Positions 1-4,689 of a stretch of DNA of 5,259 nt are shown here, in pieces (position 1 is the first letter of the stretch; the number at the start of each line of letters is the position of its first letter). The DNA is from an uncultured Ruminococcus sp. (lineage in GTDB: Bacteria; Bacillota; Clostridia; Oscillospirales; Acutalibacteraceae), in the NCBI GenBank assembly GCA_902767125.1, contig CACXGJ010000028.1, positions 1-5,259 on the forward strand. The letters run 5' to 3'. The translations under genes were made by a program, and so were the position numbers. The notes beneath the pieces are model-generated. The model saw only the letters and a program-made list of their open reading frames with translations, was not told the origin of the DNA and made no database searches.

Positions 1-1
1 A

Positions 2-79
2 CCTAAATCCATCGTGTATGCCAATTTCACCACAGGTGCCTATAACATCTTGGAAGAATATTATAACACAATCACATAA
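2..79 (+). CDS. C-terminal end of an unidentified protein (partial)
   Basis: The only open + frame at the left edge reads PKSIVYANFTTGAYNILEEYY followed by NTIT and a TAA stop at 77-79. Only the last 25 codons are visible. Codon use (gcc, ttc, acc mixed with AT-rich codons) resembles the genes downstream, which supports a real coding end. I do not recognise the family from this fragment: there is no motif, membrane segment or repeat to work with. The stop codon lies inside the left arm of a large inverted repeat that may end its transcript. The next gene starts 147 bases downstream behind its own promoter, so the two are probably not co-transcribed. Confidence 0.5.
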   Translation, partial: PKSIVYANFTTGAYNILEEYYNTIT

Positions 80-125
80 CAATGACAAGATTATTTTTTG
101 TATAATTTTATGTGATTTTGTTATA
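62..125. repeat. 18-bp imperfect inverted repeat overlapping a stop codon
   Basis: The left arm at 62-79 and right arm at 108-125 are reverse complements at 17 of 18 positions; the mismatch is C69 against T118. The inner ten pairs (AATCACATAA with TTATGTGATT) are perfect. The spacer is 28 bases and AT-rich. The TAA stop of the upstream gene forms the inner end of the left arm. In RNA this would be a long A-U-rich hairpin. It is not followed by a strong T-run, so it is a poor classical terminator; an mRNA 3'-end stabiliser, a weak bidirectional terminator or a protein-binding site are alternatives. Confidence 0.6.
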
Positions 126-164
126 TATTTTAACTAAAAATACTTAAAACCTTTATATTGGATA

Positions 165-193
165 TTGCAATAATAATGAATTTATCGTAAAAT
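165..193 (+). promoter_or_regulatory. Candidate sigma-A promoter of the 227-2255 operon
   Basis: A -35 box TTGCAA (165-170) and a -10 box TAAAAT (188-193) are separated by exactly 17 bases. Transcription would start near 200, leaving a short leader with the ribosome binding site AAGGAGG at 212-218. A TATAAT at 101-106 also exists, but it has no acceptable -35 partner and lies within the loop of the inverted repeat. The prediction rests on sequence alone. Confidence 0.55.
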
Positions 194-226
194 TAAGATA
201 AACATAACTTTAAGGAGGCTTTCTCT

Positions 227-700
227 ATGACATTACATGATGCCCGTTACCAATTTGAACATAAATTTCTACCCGGTATGTTCTTTGAACATCCCGAGGC
301 ACTTATTACACTGCTGCTTGATGACGCATCAAAGCTCTGCTCGATAATAGGCGATATTTTCGATTATGCAAAAATAGAAAATCCCTATTCCCCCGATGAT
401 TTTAAAGCTGAACCCGTAAAAATAGATGAGAATAACTATGCAATACAAATCACGCTTCCCGAACCGTTCACAGAACCTTTAAGTTATTTCCATTATATTT
501 TCTTTGACATTGACTTTAAAAAGACAGCATACTTTTGTCTTGAAAAAGGCAACAGCTTTTTCGGCAATGAGCAACCCTTTTTATGCGGTTGGGACAGTGA
601 AGGTAATCATCTCAACTTCGGAAGCTGCCCCCTTGATGAGAAAATTGCTTTTTTACGCTGTCTGGAATTATTCATGCCATCAAAATATATGAAGGAGTAA
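227..700 (+). CDS. Uncharacterised 157-residue protein
   Basis: I do not recognise this protein. The start is well supported: a full-strength AAGGAGG at 212-218 lies 8 bases before the ATG. It is soluble in appearance: there is no signal peptide and no convincing membrane segment, although residues 84-96 (PLSYFHYIFFDID) are rich in aromatics. It is acidic, with five cysteines at residues 38, 104, 120, 134 and 145 that are not arranged as a CxxC metal site. Alternating hydrophobic stretches around 70-80, 88-106 and 118-133 suggest beta strands, flanked by a helix at 23-50 and a C-terminal helix at 136-149, so a small alpha/beta domain is plausible. It is the first gene of a three-gene operon, four bases ahead of the HAD phosphatase, whose ribosome binding site lies inside its last codons. 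This suggests translational coupling but does not reveal a function. Confidence 0.85.
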   Translation: MTLHDARYQFEHKFLPGMFFEHPEALITLLLDDASKLCSIIGDIFDYAKIENPYSPDDFKAEPVKIDENNYAIQITLPEPFTEPLSYFHYIFFDIDFKKTAYFCLEKGNSFFGNEQPFLCGWDSEGNHLNFGSCPLDEKIAFLRCLELFMPSKYMKE

Positions 701-704
701 TTAA

Positions 705-1391
705 ATGGAATTTTCAACTTTATTAATGGACGCAGATGATACTATATTCGACTTCCCGAAATGCGAATACAATGCACTTAAAGAAACTATTGCCAAAAAC
801 GGTCTGACATTCACAGATGAAACCCATCAGATTTTCAGTCAAATAAATAATTCCCTCTGGAAAAAATTCGAGATAAACAAAATCACCCGTTCAGAACTCA
901 AAATACAGCGTTTCAGACAGCTTGTGGAAACCTGCTTCGGTGATTTTCAAAATCCTGATGTCCTCGCAGATACATACATAACCGAACTTTCAAAACAACC
1001 TGTTCTGATAGACGGTGCTTTTGAAGCTCTCCAAAAAATCACACGGAAATTTGATGTTTATATCATAACAAACGGTCTTTCAAGAGTACAGCGTGGAAGA
1101 TTTTCAAGATCTCCTGTTACTCCGCTTGTCAAGGATATTTTCATATCCGATGAAATGGGCGTAAACAAGCCCAACAAAGAATACTTTGACAAGGTACTTT
1201 CAGTCATTCCCCAAAAGGATACTTCAAAAATACTTGTTGTCGGTGACAGTCTTACTTCCGATATGCAGGGCGGTAAAAATGCAGGTCTTATGACTTGCAT
1301 ATATGATCCAAAAAATAAAATAACTCTCCCGCACCCTCTTTGCGATTTTAAAGTTAATGATTTGAATGATATTCTTCAATTTGCGGAGTAA
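705..1391 (+). CDS. HAD-family hydrolase, YjjG/YfnB-like nucleotidase
   Basis: This 228-residue haloacid dehalogenase-superfamily phosphatase has all four catalytic motifs. Motif I is DADDT at residues 9-13 (nucleophile D9, acid/base D11). Motif II is the threonine of ITNG at 120-124 (T122). Motif III is K155 in GVNKPNKEYFD. Motif IV is GDSLTSD at 180-186 (D181, D186). Residues about 16-95 form the helical C1 cap. The DADDTIFDF start, the TNGLSRVQ stretch and the NKPNKEYF stretch resemble the YjjG/YfnB subfamily; E. coli YjjG is a pyrimidine nucleoside 5'-monophosphatase active on non-canonical nucleotides. Substrate here is inferred, since HAD phosphatases are often broad, and other subfamily I phosphatases remain possible. 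The ATG is preceded by AAGGAG at 692-697, inside the end of the previous gene, seven bases before the start. It is the middle gene of a tight operon and its length is normal for the family. Confidence 0.9.
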   Translation: MEFSTLLMDADDTIFDFPKCEYNALKETIAKNGLTFTDETHQIFSQINNSLWKKFEINKITRSELKIQRFRQLVETCFGDFQNPDVLADTYITELSKQPVLIDGAFEALQKITRKFDVYIITNGLSRVQRGRFSRSPVTPLVKDIFISDEMGVNKPNKEYFDKVLSVIPQKDTSKILVVGDSLTSDMQGGKNAGLMTCIYDPKNKITLPHPLCDFKVNDLNDILQFAE

Positions 1392-1397
1392 AATACA

Positions 1398-2255
1398 ATG
1401 AAATTTATCGTTGAAAAAAGTCTTGACGGCATAACAGTTCAGAATTTTCTGAAAAGACACTGCAATATTTCCGCAAGGCTTCTCACCAAGCTGAAAAGAA
1501 CTCCCAACGGAATAACATCAAACGGTCGGCATATACGAAGCATAGATATCCTTCATTCAGGTGATATCATAGAACTCACTCTCCCGACGGATAGCAATGA
1601 GATCATCCCTGTAAATAATCCCGTTGAGATAGTTTATGAGGATGATCAGACAGTTGTCTTCAACAAGCCCCCTTTCATGCCCGTACATCCCGTCAGAGAT
1701 CATCAGCTTGATACTCTTGCAAATTTTGCCGTTTACTATGCACAGTCGAAAGGTGAGAATTATTCTTTCCGTGCAGTCAACAGAATCGACAGGAACACAT
1801 CCGGTCTTGTTCTGACAGCTAAAAACAGCTTCGCTATGACATTCCTTACAAAGCATATACAGAAAACCTACACTGCACTTTGTGAAGGAGAAATTCACGG
1901 CAACGGAACTATTGATTCTCCCATAAGACTCAAGGAAGGTCACACTATTCAAAGAGAAACAGGCACAGGCGGTATCACAGCCATCACACATTATAAAGCA
2001 CTCAAAACCCTTTATGATCATACTTATCTTGAATTTTCGCTTGAAACGGGACGTACTCATCAGATACGTGTACACATGGCAAGCATAGGACATCCCCTGG
2101 CAGGTGATGATATGTACGGAGGAAGCCTGAAATACTTTGACAGACAGTGCCTGCACTGCTCCGAAATACAGTTCACTCACCCTATAACACATGATATTAT
2201 CACTGTTCGCAAAGCCCCTGAAAATTGGTTTCAAGTCCTTGAAAAATTTTTTTAA
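1398..2255 (+). CDS. RluA-family RNA pseudouridine synthase
   Basis: This 285-residue enzyme should isomerise uridine to pseudouridine in rRNA or tRNA in the cytoplasm. Residues 1-60 look like the S4-type RNA-binding domain usual at the N terminus of this family (FLKRH, LLTKLKR, GDIIEL). The catalytic domain starts near 75 with the family stretch VVFNKPPFMPVHP (86-98). The catalytic aspartate is D131 in NRIDRNTSGLVL (128-139), the conserved tyrosine is Y158 in QKTYTAL, and ETGRTHQIRVHMASIGHPLAGD (216-237) is the RluA signature. Length is normal. The exact target base cannot be read from sequence, because RluA, RluC and RluD types and the Bacillus paralogues (YlyB, YhcT, YjbO) share these motifs, so no symbol is given. 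The ATG lies 6 bases after the HAD stop, with GGAG at 1385-1388 nine bases upstream. It is the last gene of the operon, and no strong terminator follows it. Confidence 0.93.
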   Translation: MKFIVEKSLDGITVQNFLKRHCNISARLLTKLKRTPNGITSNGRHIRSIDILHSGDIIELTLPTDSNEIIPVNNPVEIVYEDDQTVVFNKPPFMPVHPVRDHQLDTLANFAVYYAQSKGENYSFRAVNRIDRNTSGLVLTAKNSFAMTFLTKHIQKTYTALCEGEIHGNGTIDSPIRLKEGHTIQRETGTGGITAITHYKALKTLYDHTYLEFSLETGRTHQIRVHMASIGHPLAGDDMYGGSLKYFDRQCLHCSEIQFTHPITHDIITVRKAPENWFQVLEKFF

Positions 2256-2301
2256 AAATCAGGCATTAATTTCCTTTCACGCTCATATATTTTTAATATC
2301 A

Positions 2302-2328
2302 TTGTTTATAAAATGATTACATAAACAA
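2302..2328. promoter_or_regulatory. Palindromic operator-like site upstream of mazF
   Basis: TTGTTTAT (2302-2309) and ATAAACAA (2321-2328) are perfect 8-base inverted copies separated by 11 bases, giving half-site centres about two helical turns apart. The right arm overlaps the -35 position of the upstream promoter candidate (2322-2327). That placement fits a repressor site. The site lacks a following T-run, so it is a poor intrinsic terminator for the pseudouridine synthase gene. The protein that might bind it is unknown, and AT-rich DNA produces such palindromes by chance at some rate. Confidence 0.35.
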
Positions 2329-2351
2329 AATCGTTCTTTTCGGAATATAAT
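2322..2351 (+). promoter_or_regulatory. Candidate upstream promoter of mazF (P1)
   Basis: A perfect TATAAT at 2346-2351 has a partial -35 box TAAACA (2322-2327, four of six matches to TTGACA) with an 18-base spacer. The -35 box lies inside the right arm of the 2302-2328 palindrome. Transcription would begin about 2358, leaving a leader of roughly 90 bases before mazF. Confidence 0.4.
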
Positions 2352-2360
2352 ATTACTGTG

Positions 2361-2390
2361 TTGATTTTTTATAGGCAATGATTATATACT
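2361..2390 (+). promoter_or_regulatory. Candidate downstream promoter of mazF (P2)
   Basis: TTGATT (2361-2366) and TATACT (2385-2390) are 18 bases apart, a good sigma-A-type match. Transcription would begin near 2397, about 50 bases ahead of the mazF ATG. The ATG at 2378, the first one in the mazF frame, lies inside this promoter and would not be transcribed from it, which supports the later start. Confidence 0.5.
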
Positions 2391-2435
2391 TTATCTTTTG
2401 GATAAAATATTATCAGCACATCAAATCAAAAATTC

Positions 2436-2439
2436 GGAG
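2436..2439 (+). promoter_or_regulatory. Ribosome binding site that fixes the mazF start
   Basis: GGAG at 2436-2439 lies 10 bases before the ATG at 2450 and only one base before an in-frame GTG at 2441. No comparable site precedes the in-frame ATG at 2378. The spacing therefore selects the ATG at 2450. Confidence 0.65.
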
Positions 2440-2449
2440 TGTGAAAACT

Positions 2450-2821
2450 ATGAATATCAGACGAGGAGATATTTACTATGCTGATTTGAGTCCCGTTGTA
2501 GGCTCTGAACAGGGCGGTGTAAGACCTGTTCTGATTATCCAGAACAATGTCGGAAATCGTTTCAGTCCGACTGTTATCGCTGCGGCTATCACAAGCCAGA
2601 ACTCAAAAGCCAAGCTCCCCACCCATATAAGATTATATGCCGATAACAGCGGTCTTTCAAAGGATTCTGTCGTTTTGCTCGAACAGATCAGGACTCTCGA
2701 TAAAAAAAGACTCAAGGAAAAAATGGGTACTTTAAACAGTAATGATATGTATAAAATTGACGAAGCCCTTTCAATAAGCTTCGGTCTTGATCATGAGAAT
2801 TTAAGAAGACAAGCTACATAA
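2450..2821 (+). CDS. mazF: MazF/EndoA-type mRNA interferase toxin
   Basis: This 123-residue PemK/MazF-fold endoribonuclease closely resembles B. subtilis EndoA (NdoA), which cuts mRNA at UACAU. Visible family blocks are RRGDIYYADLSPVVGSEQGG (4-23), RPVLIIQNNVGNRFSPTVIAAAIT (25-48) and a KLPTH...LLEQIRT stretch. The catalytic pair known from EndoA, Arg25 and Thr48, falls at the same positions (R25 in GGVRP, T48 in AAIT), so activity is expected. The frame stays open upstream to 2378, but that extra N terminus (MIIYFIFWIKYY...) is unlike the family and lies over a promoter, so the ATG at 2450 with GGAG 10 bases upstream is chosen. The C terminus ends in a slightly longer tail (GLDHENLRRQAT) than in EndoA. 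No antitoxin gene (RHH- or AbrB-type) is found directly upstream or downstream, unlike the usual antitoxin-toxin pair. Two hairpins follow the stop, separating it from spoIIGA. Confidence 0.94.
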   Translation: MNIRRGDIYYADLSPVVGSEQGGVRPVLIIQNNVGNRFSPTVIAAAITSQNSKAKLPTHIRLYADNSGLSKDSVVLLEQIRTLDKKRLKEKMGTLNSNDMYKIDEALSISFGLDHENLRRQAT

Positions 2822-2840
2822 CAATTCTTTTTTGTTATGT
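2816..2840 (+). terminator. Hairpin overlapping the mazF stop codon
   Basis: ACATAACAA (2816-2824) and TTGTTATGT (2832-2840) form a perfect 9-bp stem with a 7-base T-rich loop. The TAA stop (2819-2821) lies inside the left arm. The stem is AU-rich and lacks a downstream T-run, so it is more likely an accessory or 3'-end stabilising hairpin than a terminator on its own. Confidence 0.45.
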
Positions 2841-2844
2841 TCCG

Positions 2845-2884
2845 AAAAGACGGCAGACTTTCCTGATCCTGCCGTCTTTTTTTT
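2845..2884 (+). terminator. Strong intrinsic terminator after mazF
   Basis: AAAAGACGGCAG (2845-2856) pairs perfectly with CTGCCGTCTTTT (2869-2880), a 12-bp stem with a GC-rich core and a 12-base loop. It runs into eight consecutive T at 2877-2884. This is a classical Rho-independent terminator that should end mazF transcripts and insulate spoIIGA. The A-rich left foot could also allow some termination on the opposite strand. Confidence 0.93.
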
Positions 2885-2912
2885 CAAAAAAATTTCCTCA
2901 CGCTTTTATAAA
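2883..2912 (+). promoter_or_regulatory. Weak candidate promoter for spoIIGA-sigE
   Basis: TTCAAA (2883-2888) and TATAAA (2907-2912) are 18 bases apart and lie between the mazF terminator and spoIIGA. Both boxes match the sigma-A consensus only partly. In B. subtilis the spoIIG operon uses sigma-A plus phosphorylated Spo0A; I see no convincing Spo0A box (TGTCGAA) here. The region must hold a promoter because a strong terminator precedes it, but its exact location is uncertain. Confidence 0.25.
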
Positions 2913-2951
2913 AAGACAATTTTCTTTTTTGATTTATGGGATAATATATTC

Positions 2952-2955
2952 GGAG
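2952..2955 (+). promoter_or_regulatory. Ribosome binding site that fixes the spoIIGA TTG start
   Basis: GGAG (2952-2955) lies 8 bases before TTG at 2964. The ATG at 2956 directly after it is out of frame and too close to be served by it; it would read only M-I-H and then stop at 2965-2967, overlapping the TTG. Confidence 0.65.
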
Positions 2956-2963
2956 ATGATACA

Positions 2964-3809
2964 TTGAAACAGACAATATATATTGATATTCTTTTCTGCG
3001 TCAATTTTATAATAGATTATATAATACTTCTCTCCGTCAAAAAATTCAGAGGTCTCCATACAAAAAATTCAAGGCTTCTTTTAGCCGCCTCTATCGGAGG
3101 TATCAGCTCCTTTATCATCCTTTTGCCGCCTATGCACATTCTATTGTCATGGACGGTCAATATCATTGAAGCAGGCATTATTACTGCGACAGCCTTCCTT
3201 CCAATGAGATTTTGGGAATATCTGAAAACTTTCTCTGCACTTTTTCTGATCAGCTTCTCATACTGCGGTGTCATGACAGCTGTATTATCATTATTTTCCC
3301 CAAAAAATCTCATTATAAGAAACACTACGGTCTATATAAATATCTCTCCCGTAGTCCTTATAATCCTTACACTTGTATGTTATATCTTCATGAGGATAAT
3401 ATTGAGATTATCCTCCAAGAAATTTTCCCGTAACCTGAACTGTGATATAGAAATATCACACAACGGAAAGCTCCTTTATCTGAACGGTTCTGTCGATACG
3501 GGAAATACCCTGCATGAGCCTTTTTCGGGCGAGTGCGTCATCGTTGCAAATGCCGATCTGTTCAAAGATTTTTTTGACGCTCAAAAATACACATATTCCA
3601 ATAACACGGATATAATAAAGGACGGCTTCAGGCTCATCCCCTTCAAGTCTGTCGGCGGAAACGGTCTTCTCCCCGCCTTCAGACCGTCACGGTTATATCT
3701 TATAGAAAATGATAAAAAAACAGAAATCCATGCTTATATAGGTCTTTGCGAGAATAAATATCTTTCTCGTGACAGTGATGTATTGGTACCCTTGGAATTG
3801 ATCTTATGA
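2964..3809 (+). CDS. spoIIGA: SpoIIGA, membrane protease that processes pro-sigma-E
   Basis: SpoIIGA is the sporulation membrane protease that removes the pro-sequence of sigma-E in the mother cell after the SpoIIR signal from the forespore. Residues 1-150 hold five hydrophobic segments (about 5-25, 36-56, 58-80, 90-111, 127-147). The rest is the cytoplasmic aspartic-protease-like domain, with catalytic D178 in GSVDTGNTLHEP and the later family stretch IPFKSVGGNGLLPAF near 225-239. The start is read as TTG at 2964: GGAG lies 8 bases upstream, and the resulting N terminus (KQTIYIDILFCVNF) matches the short start of SpoIIGA proteins such as MKIYLDVIWLLNF. The frame is open back to an ATG at 2832, but those 44 extra codons run through the mazF terminator and are rejected. 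At 281 residues it is close to the usual length of a little over 300. sigE follows 17 bases after the stop, the standard arrangement. Confidence 0.93.
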   Translation: MKQTIYIDILFCVNFIIDYIILLSVKKFRGLHTKNSRLLLAASIGGISSFIILLPPMHILLSWTVNIIEAGIITATAFLPMRFWEYLKTFSALFLISFSYCGVMTAVLSLFSPKNLIIRNTTVYINISPVVLIILTLVCYIFMRIILRLSSKKFSRNLNCDIEISHNGKLLYLNGSVDTGNTLHEPFSGECVIVANADLFKDFFDAQKYTYSNNTDIIKDGFRLIPFKSVGGNGLLPAFRPSRLYLIENDKKTEIHAYIGLCENKYLSRDSDVLVPLELIL

Positions 3810-3812
3810 AAC

Positions 3813-3816
3813 GGAG
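3813..3816 (+). promoter_or_regulatory. Ribosome binding site for the sigE TTG start
   Basis: GGAG (3813-3816), just after the spoIIGA stop, lies 10 bases before the TTG at 3827. A second in-frame TTG at 3839 is 22 bases away, and the first in-frame ATG lies at codon 45, beyond the pro-sequence and the conserved ALPPPL-type stretch. TTG at 3827 is therefore the best start. Confidence 0.6.
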
Positions 3817-3826
3817 CTGAATTTTT

Positions 3827-4537
3827 TTGAGTAATCTTTTGATAGCAGGCTGGCTGAAATTAAAAAAAGCCCTCACAGATGAAAATAACGGTGTGTACTA
3901 CATAAACGGTCCGGAAACACTGCCTCCTCCGCTCAAGTCTGCCGAGGAAAGCAGAATCATGCAGAGAATAGAAAACGGTGATGAATCCGCCAGAGAACCC
4001 CTTATCACCCATAATCTCCGTTTGGTAGTATACATTGCAAAAAAGTTTGAATCTCCCTCGGTCAATGTCGAGGATCTTATCTCAATAGGCACTATCGGTC
4101 TTATAAAAGCAGTAAATACCTTTTGTCCGTCAAGGAATATAAAATTAGCCACCTATGCCTCACGCTGTATTGAAAATGAAATACTCATGTATCTCCGAAA
4201 GACTGCCCAGCAAAAAAATGAAATTTCGATAGATGAACCTCTCAACGTCGATTATGACGGCAATGAACTTTTGATTTCGGATATTCTCGGCAGTGATGAA
4301 AATTTAGTAAATGCCCGTATCGAACAGGAATCCGAACAAAATCAACTTATGCGTGCCGTCAACCGACTCAATAAAAGAGAACTGTCCATTATGGAGCTTC
4401 GTTTCGGTCTGAACGGCAATCAGCCCCATACTCAAAAGCAGGTCGCTGATATCCTCGGCATATCACAGTCATATATCTCCCGTCTTGAAAAGAAAATTAT
4501 CAAGCATCTCAAAAACGAGATTCAAACCAAATACTGA
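3827..4537 (+). CDS. sigE: Pro-sigma-E, early mother-cell sporulation sigma factor
   Basis: This 236-residue sigma-70-family factor is very close to B. subtilis sigma-E, which directs mother-cell transcription after asymmetric division. Region 2 spans about 62-124 and contains NLRLVVYIAKKFE, the core-binding DLISIGTIGLIKAVNTF and the -10-recognition stretch IKLATYASRCIENEILMYLR. The DEPLN.D.DGNELL block (136-149) is typical of sigma-E/sigma-K. Region 4 spans about 174-232, with LNKRELSIMELRFGLNG and the helix-turn-helix TQKQVADILGISQSYISRLE. The N terminus before VYYINGPETLPPPL corresponds to the pro-sequence (VYYIGGSEALPPPL in B. subtilis) and should be cut near residues 24-27 by SpoIIGA, encoded just upstream. 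It is about three residues shorter than the Bacillus pro-sequence but keeps an amphipathic membrane-binding character (LLIAGWLKLKKAL). The start is TTG with GGAG 10 bases upstream. Sigma-K is excluded by the spoIIGA neighbour and the VYYI site. Confidence 0.96.
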   Translation: MSNLLIAGWLKLKKALTDENNGVYYINGPETLPPPLKSAEESRIMQRIENGDESAREPLITHNLRLVVYIAKKFESPSVNVEDLISIGTIGLIKAVNTFCPSRNIKLATYASRCIENEILMYLRKTAQQKNEISIDEPLNVDYDGNELLISDILGSDENLVNARIEQESEQNQLMRAVNRLNKRELSIMELRFGLNGNQPHTQKQVADILGISQSYISRLEKKIIKHLKNEIQTKY

Positions 4538-4552
4538 CACTCTAAACTTATT

Positions 4553-4586
4553 TTTGCATAATTGATTATAAAAAATTGCAAATTTT
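4553..4586 (+). terminator. Weak AT-rich hairpin after sigE
   Basis: TTTGCA (4553-4558) pairs with TGCAAA (4577-4582) around an 18-base AT-rich loop that has its own short palindrome (TAAT-TG-ATTA), followed by four T. This is the best hairpin in the 152-base gap between sigE and thrH, but it is much weaker than the mazF terminator. It may end or attenuate the spoIIGA-sigE transcript. Confidence 0.25.
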
Positions 4587-4637
4587 CCCCAAATTTTATA
4601 TTTTTTTTAAAAATATCTGTTAAATTTAAAATTTCTG

Positions 4638-4646
4638 TGTTATAAT
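4638..4646 (+). promoter_or_regulatory. Extended -10 promoter candidate for thrH
   Basis: TGT followed by a perfect TATAAT (4641-4646) gives a TGnTATAAT extended -10 element. The -35 region 17 bases upstream (TGTTAA, 4618-4623) is a poor match, as is common for extended -10 promoters. Transcription would start near 4653, with the ribosome binding site AAGGAG at 4674-4679. thrH is therefore probably transcribed separately from sigE, though read-through is possible. Confidence 0.55.
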
Positions 4647-4689
4647 AATTCCTGTAATTTATCATTAAAGAAAAAGGAGATTTTTTGAC

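Noticed and set aside
101..106. Perfect TATAAT near the left edge as a promoter -10 box
   Set aside because: No acceptable -35 box lies 16-18 bases upstream, TG precedes it without the required extra base, and it falls in the loop of the inverted repeat. The 165-193 promoter is better placed.
1557..2234. 225-codon open frame on the minus strand opposite the pseudouridine synthase gene
   Set aside because: The + strand protein has complete RluA motifs, while the minus-strand translation is cysteine-rich and resembles no family. It is a shadow frame.
2240..2262. A-run/T-run at the end of the pseudouridine synthase gene as a terminator
   Set aside because: It is a simple A/T symmetry with no GC in the stem and no proper T tract after it, and it encodes the last codons of the protein.
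2256..2449. Short antitoxin gene hidden in the spacer before mazF
   Set aside because: All frames are broken by stops or read as low-complexity hydrophobic peptide; nothing resembles a ribbon-helix-helix or AbrB-type antitoxin.
2911..2925. Possible Spo0A box (AAAAGACAATTTTCT, reverse orientation)
   Set aside because: It matches only the TTGTC half of TTTGTCGAA and lacks the GAA part, so it is too weak to report as a site.
2937..2945. TGGGATAAT as an extended -10 promoter for spoIIGA
   Set aside because: Transcription would begin at about 2952, on top of the ribosome binding site, leaving no usable leader.
3212..3433. 73-codon + frame inside spoIIGA
   Set aside because: It overlaps the membrane domain of SpoIIGA in another frame, has no ribosome binding site and shows no recognisable features.
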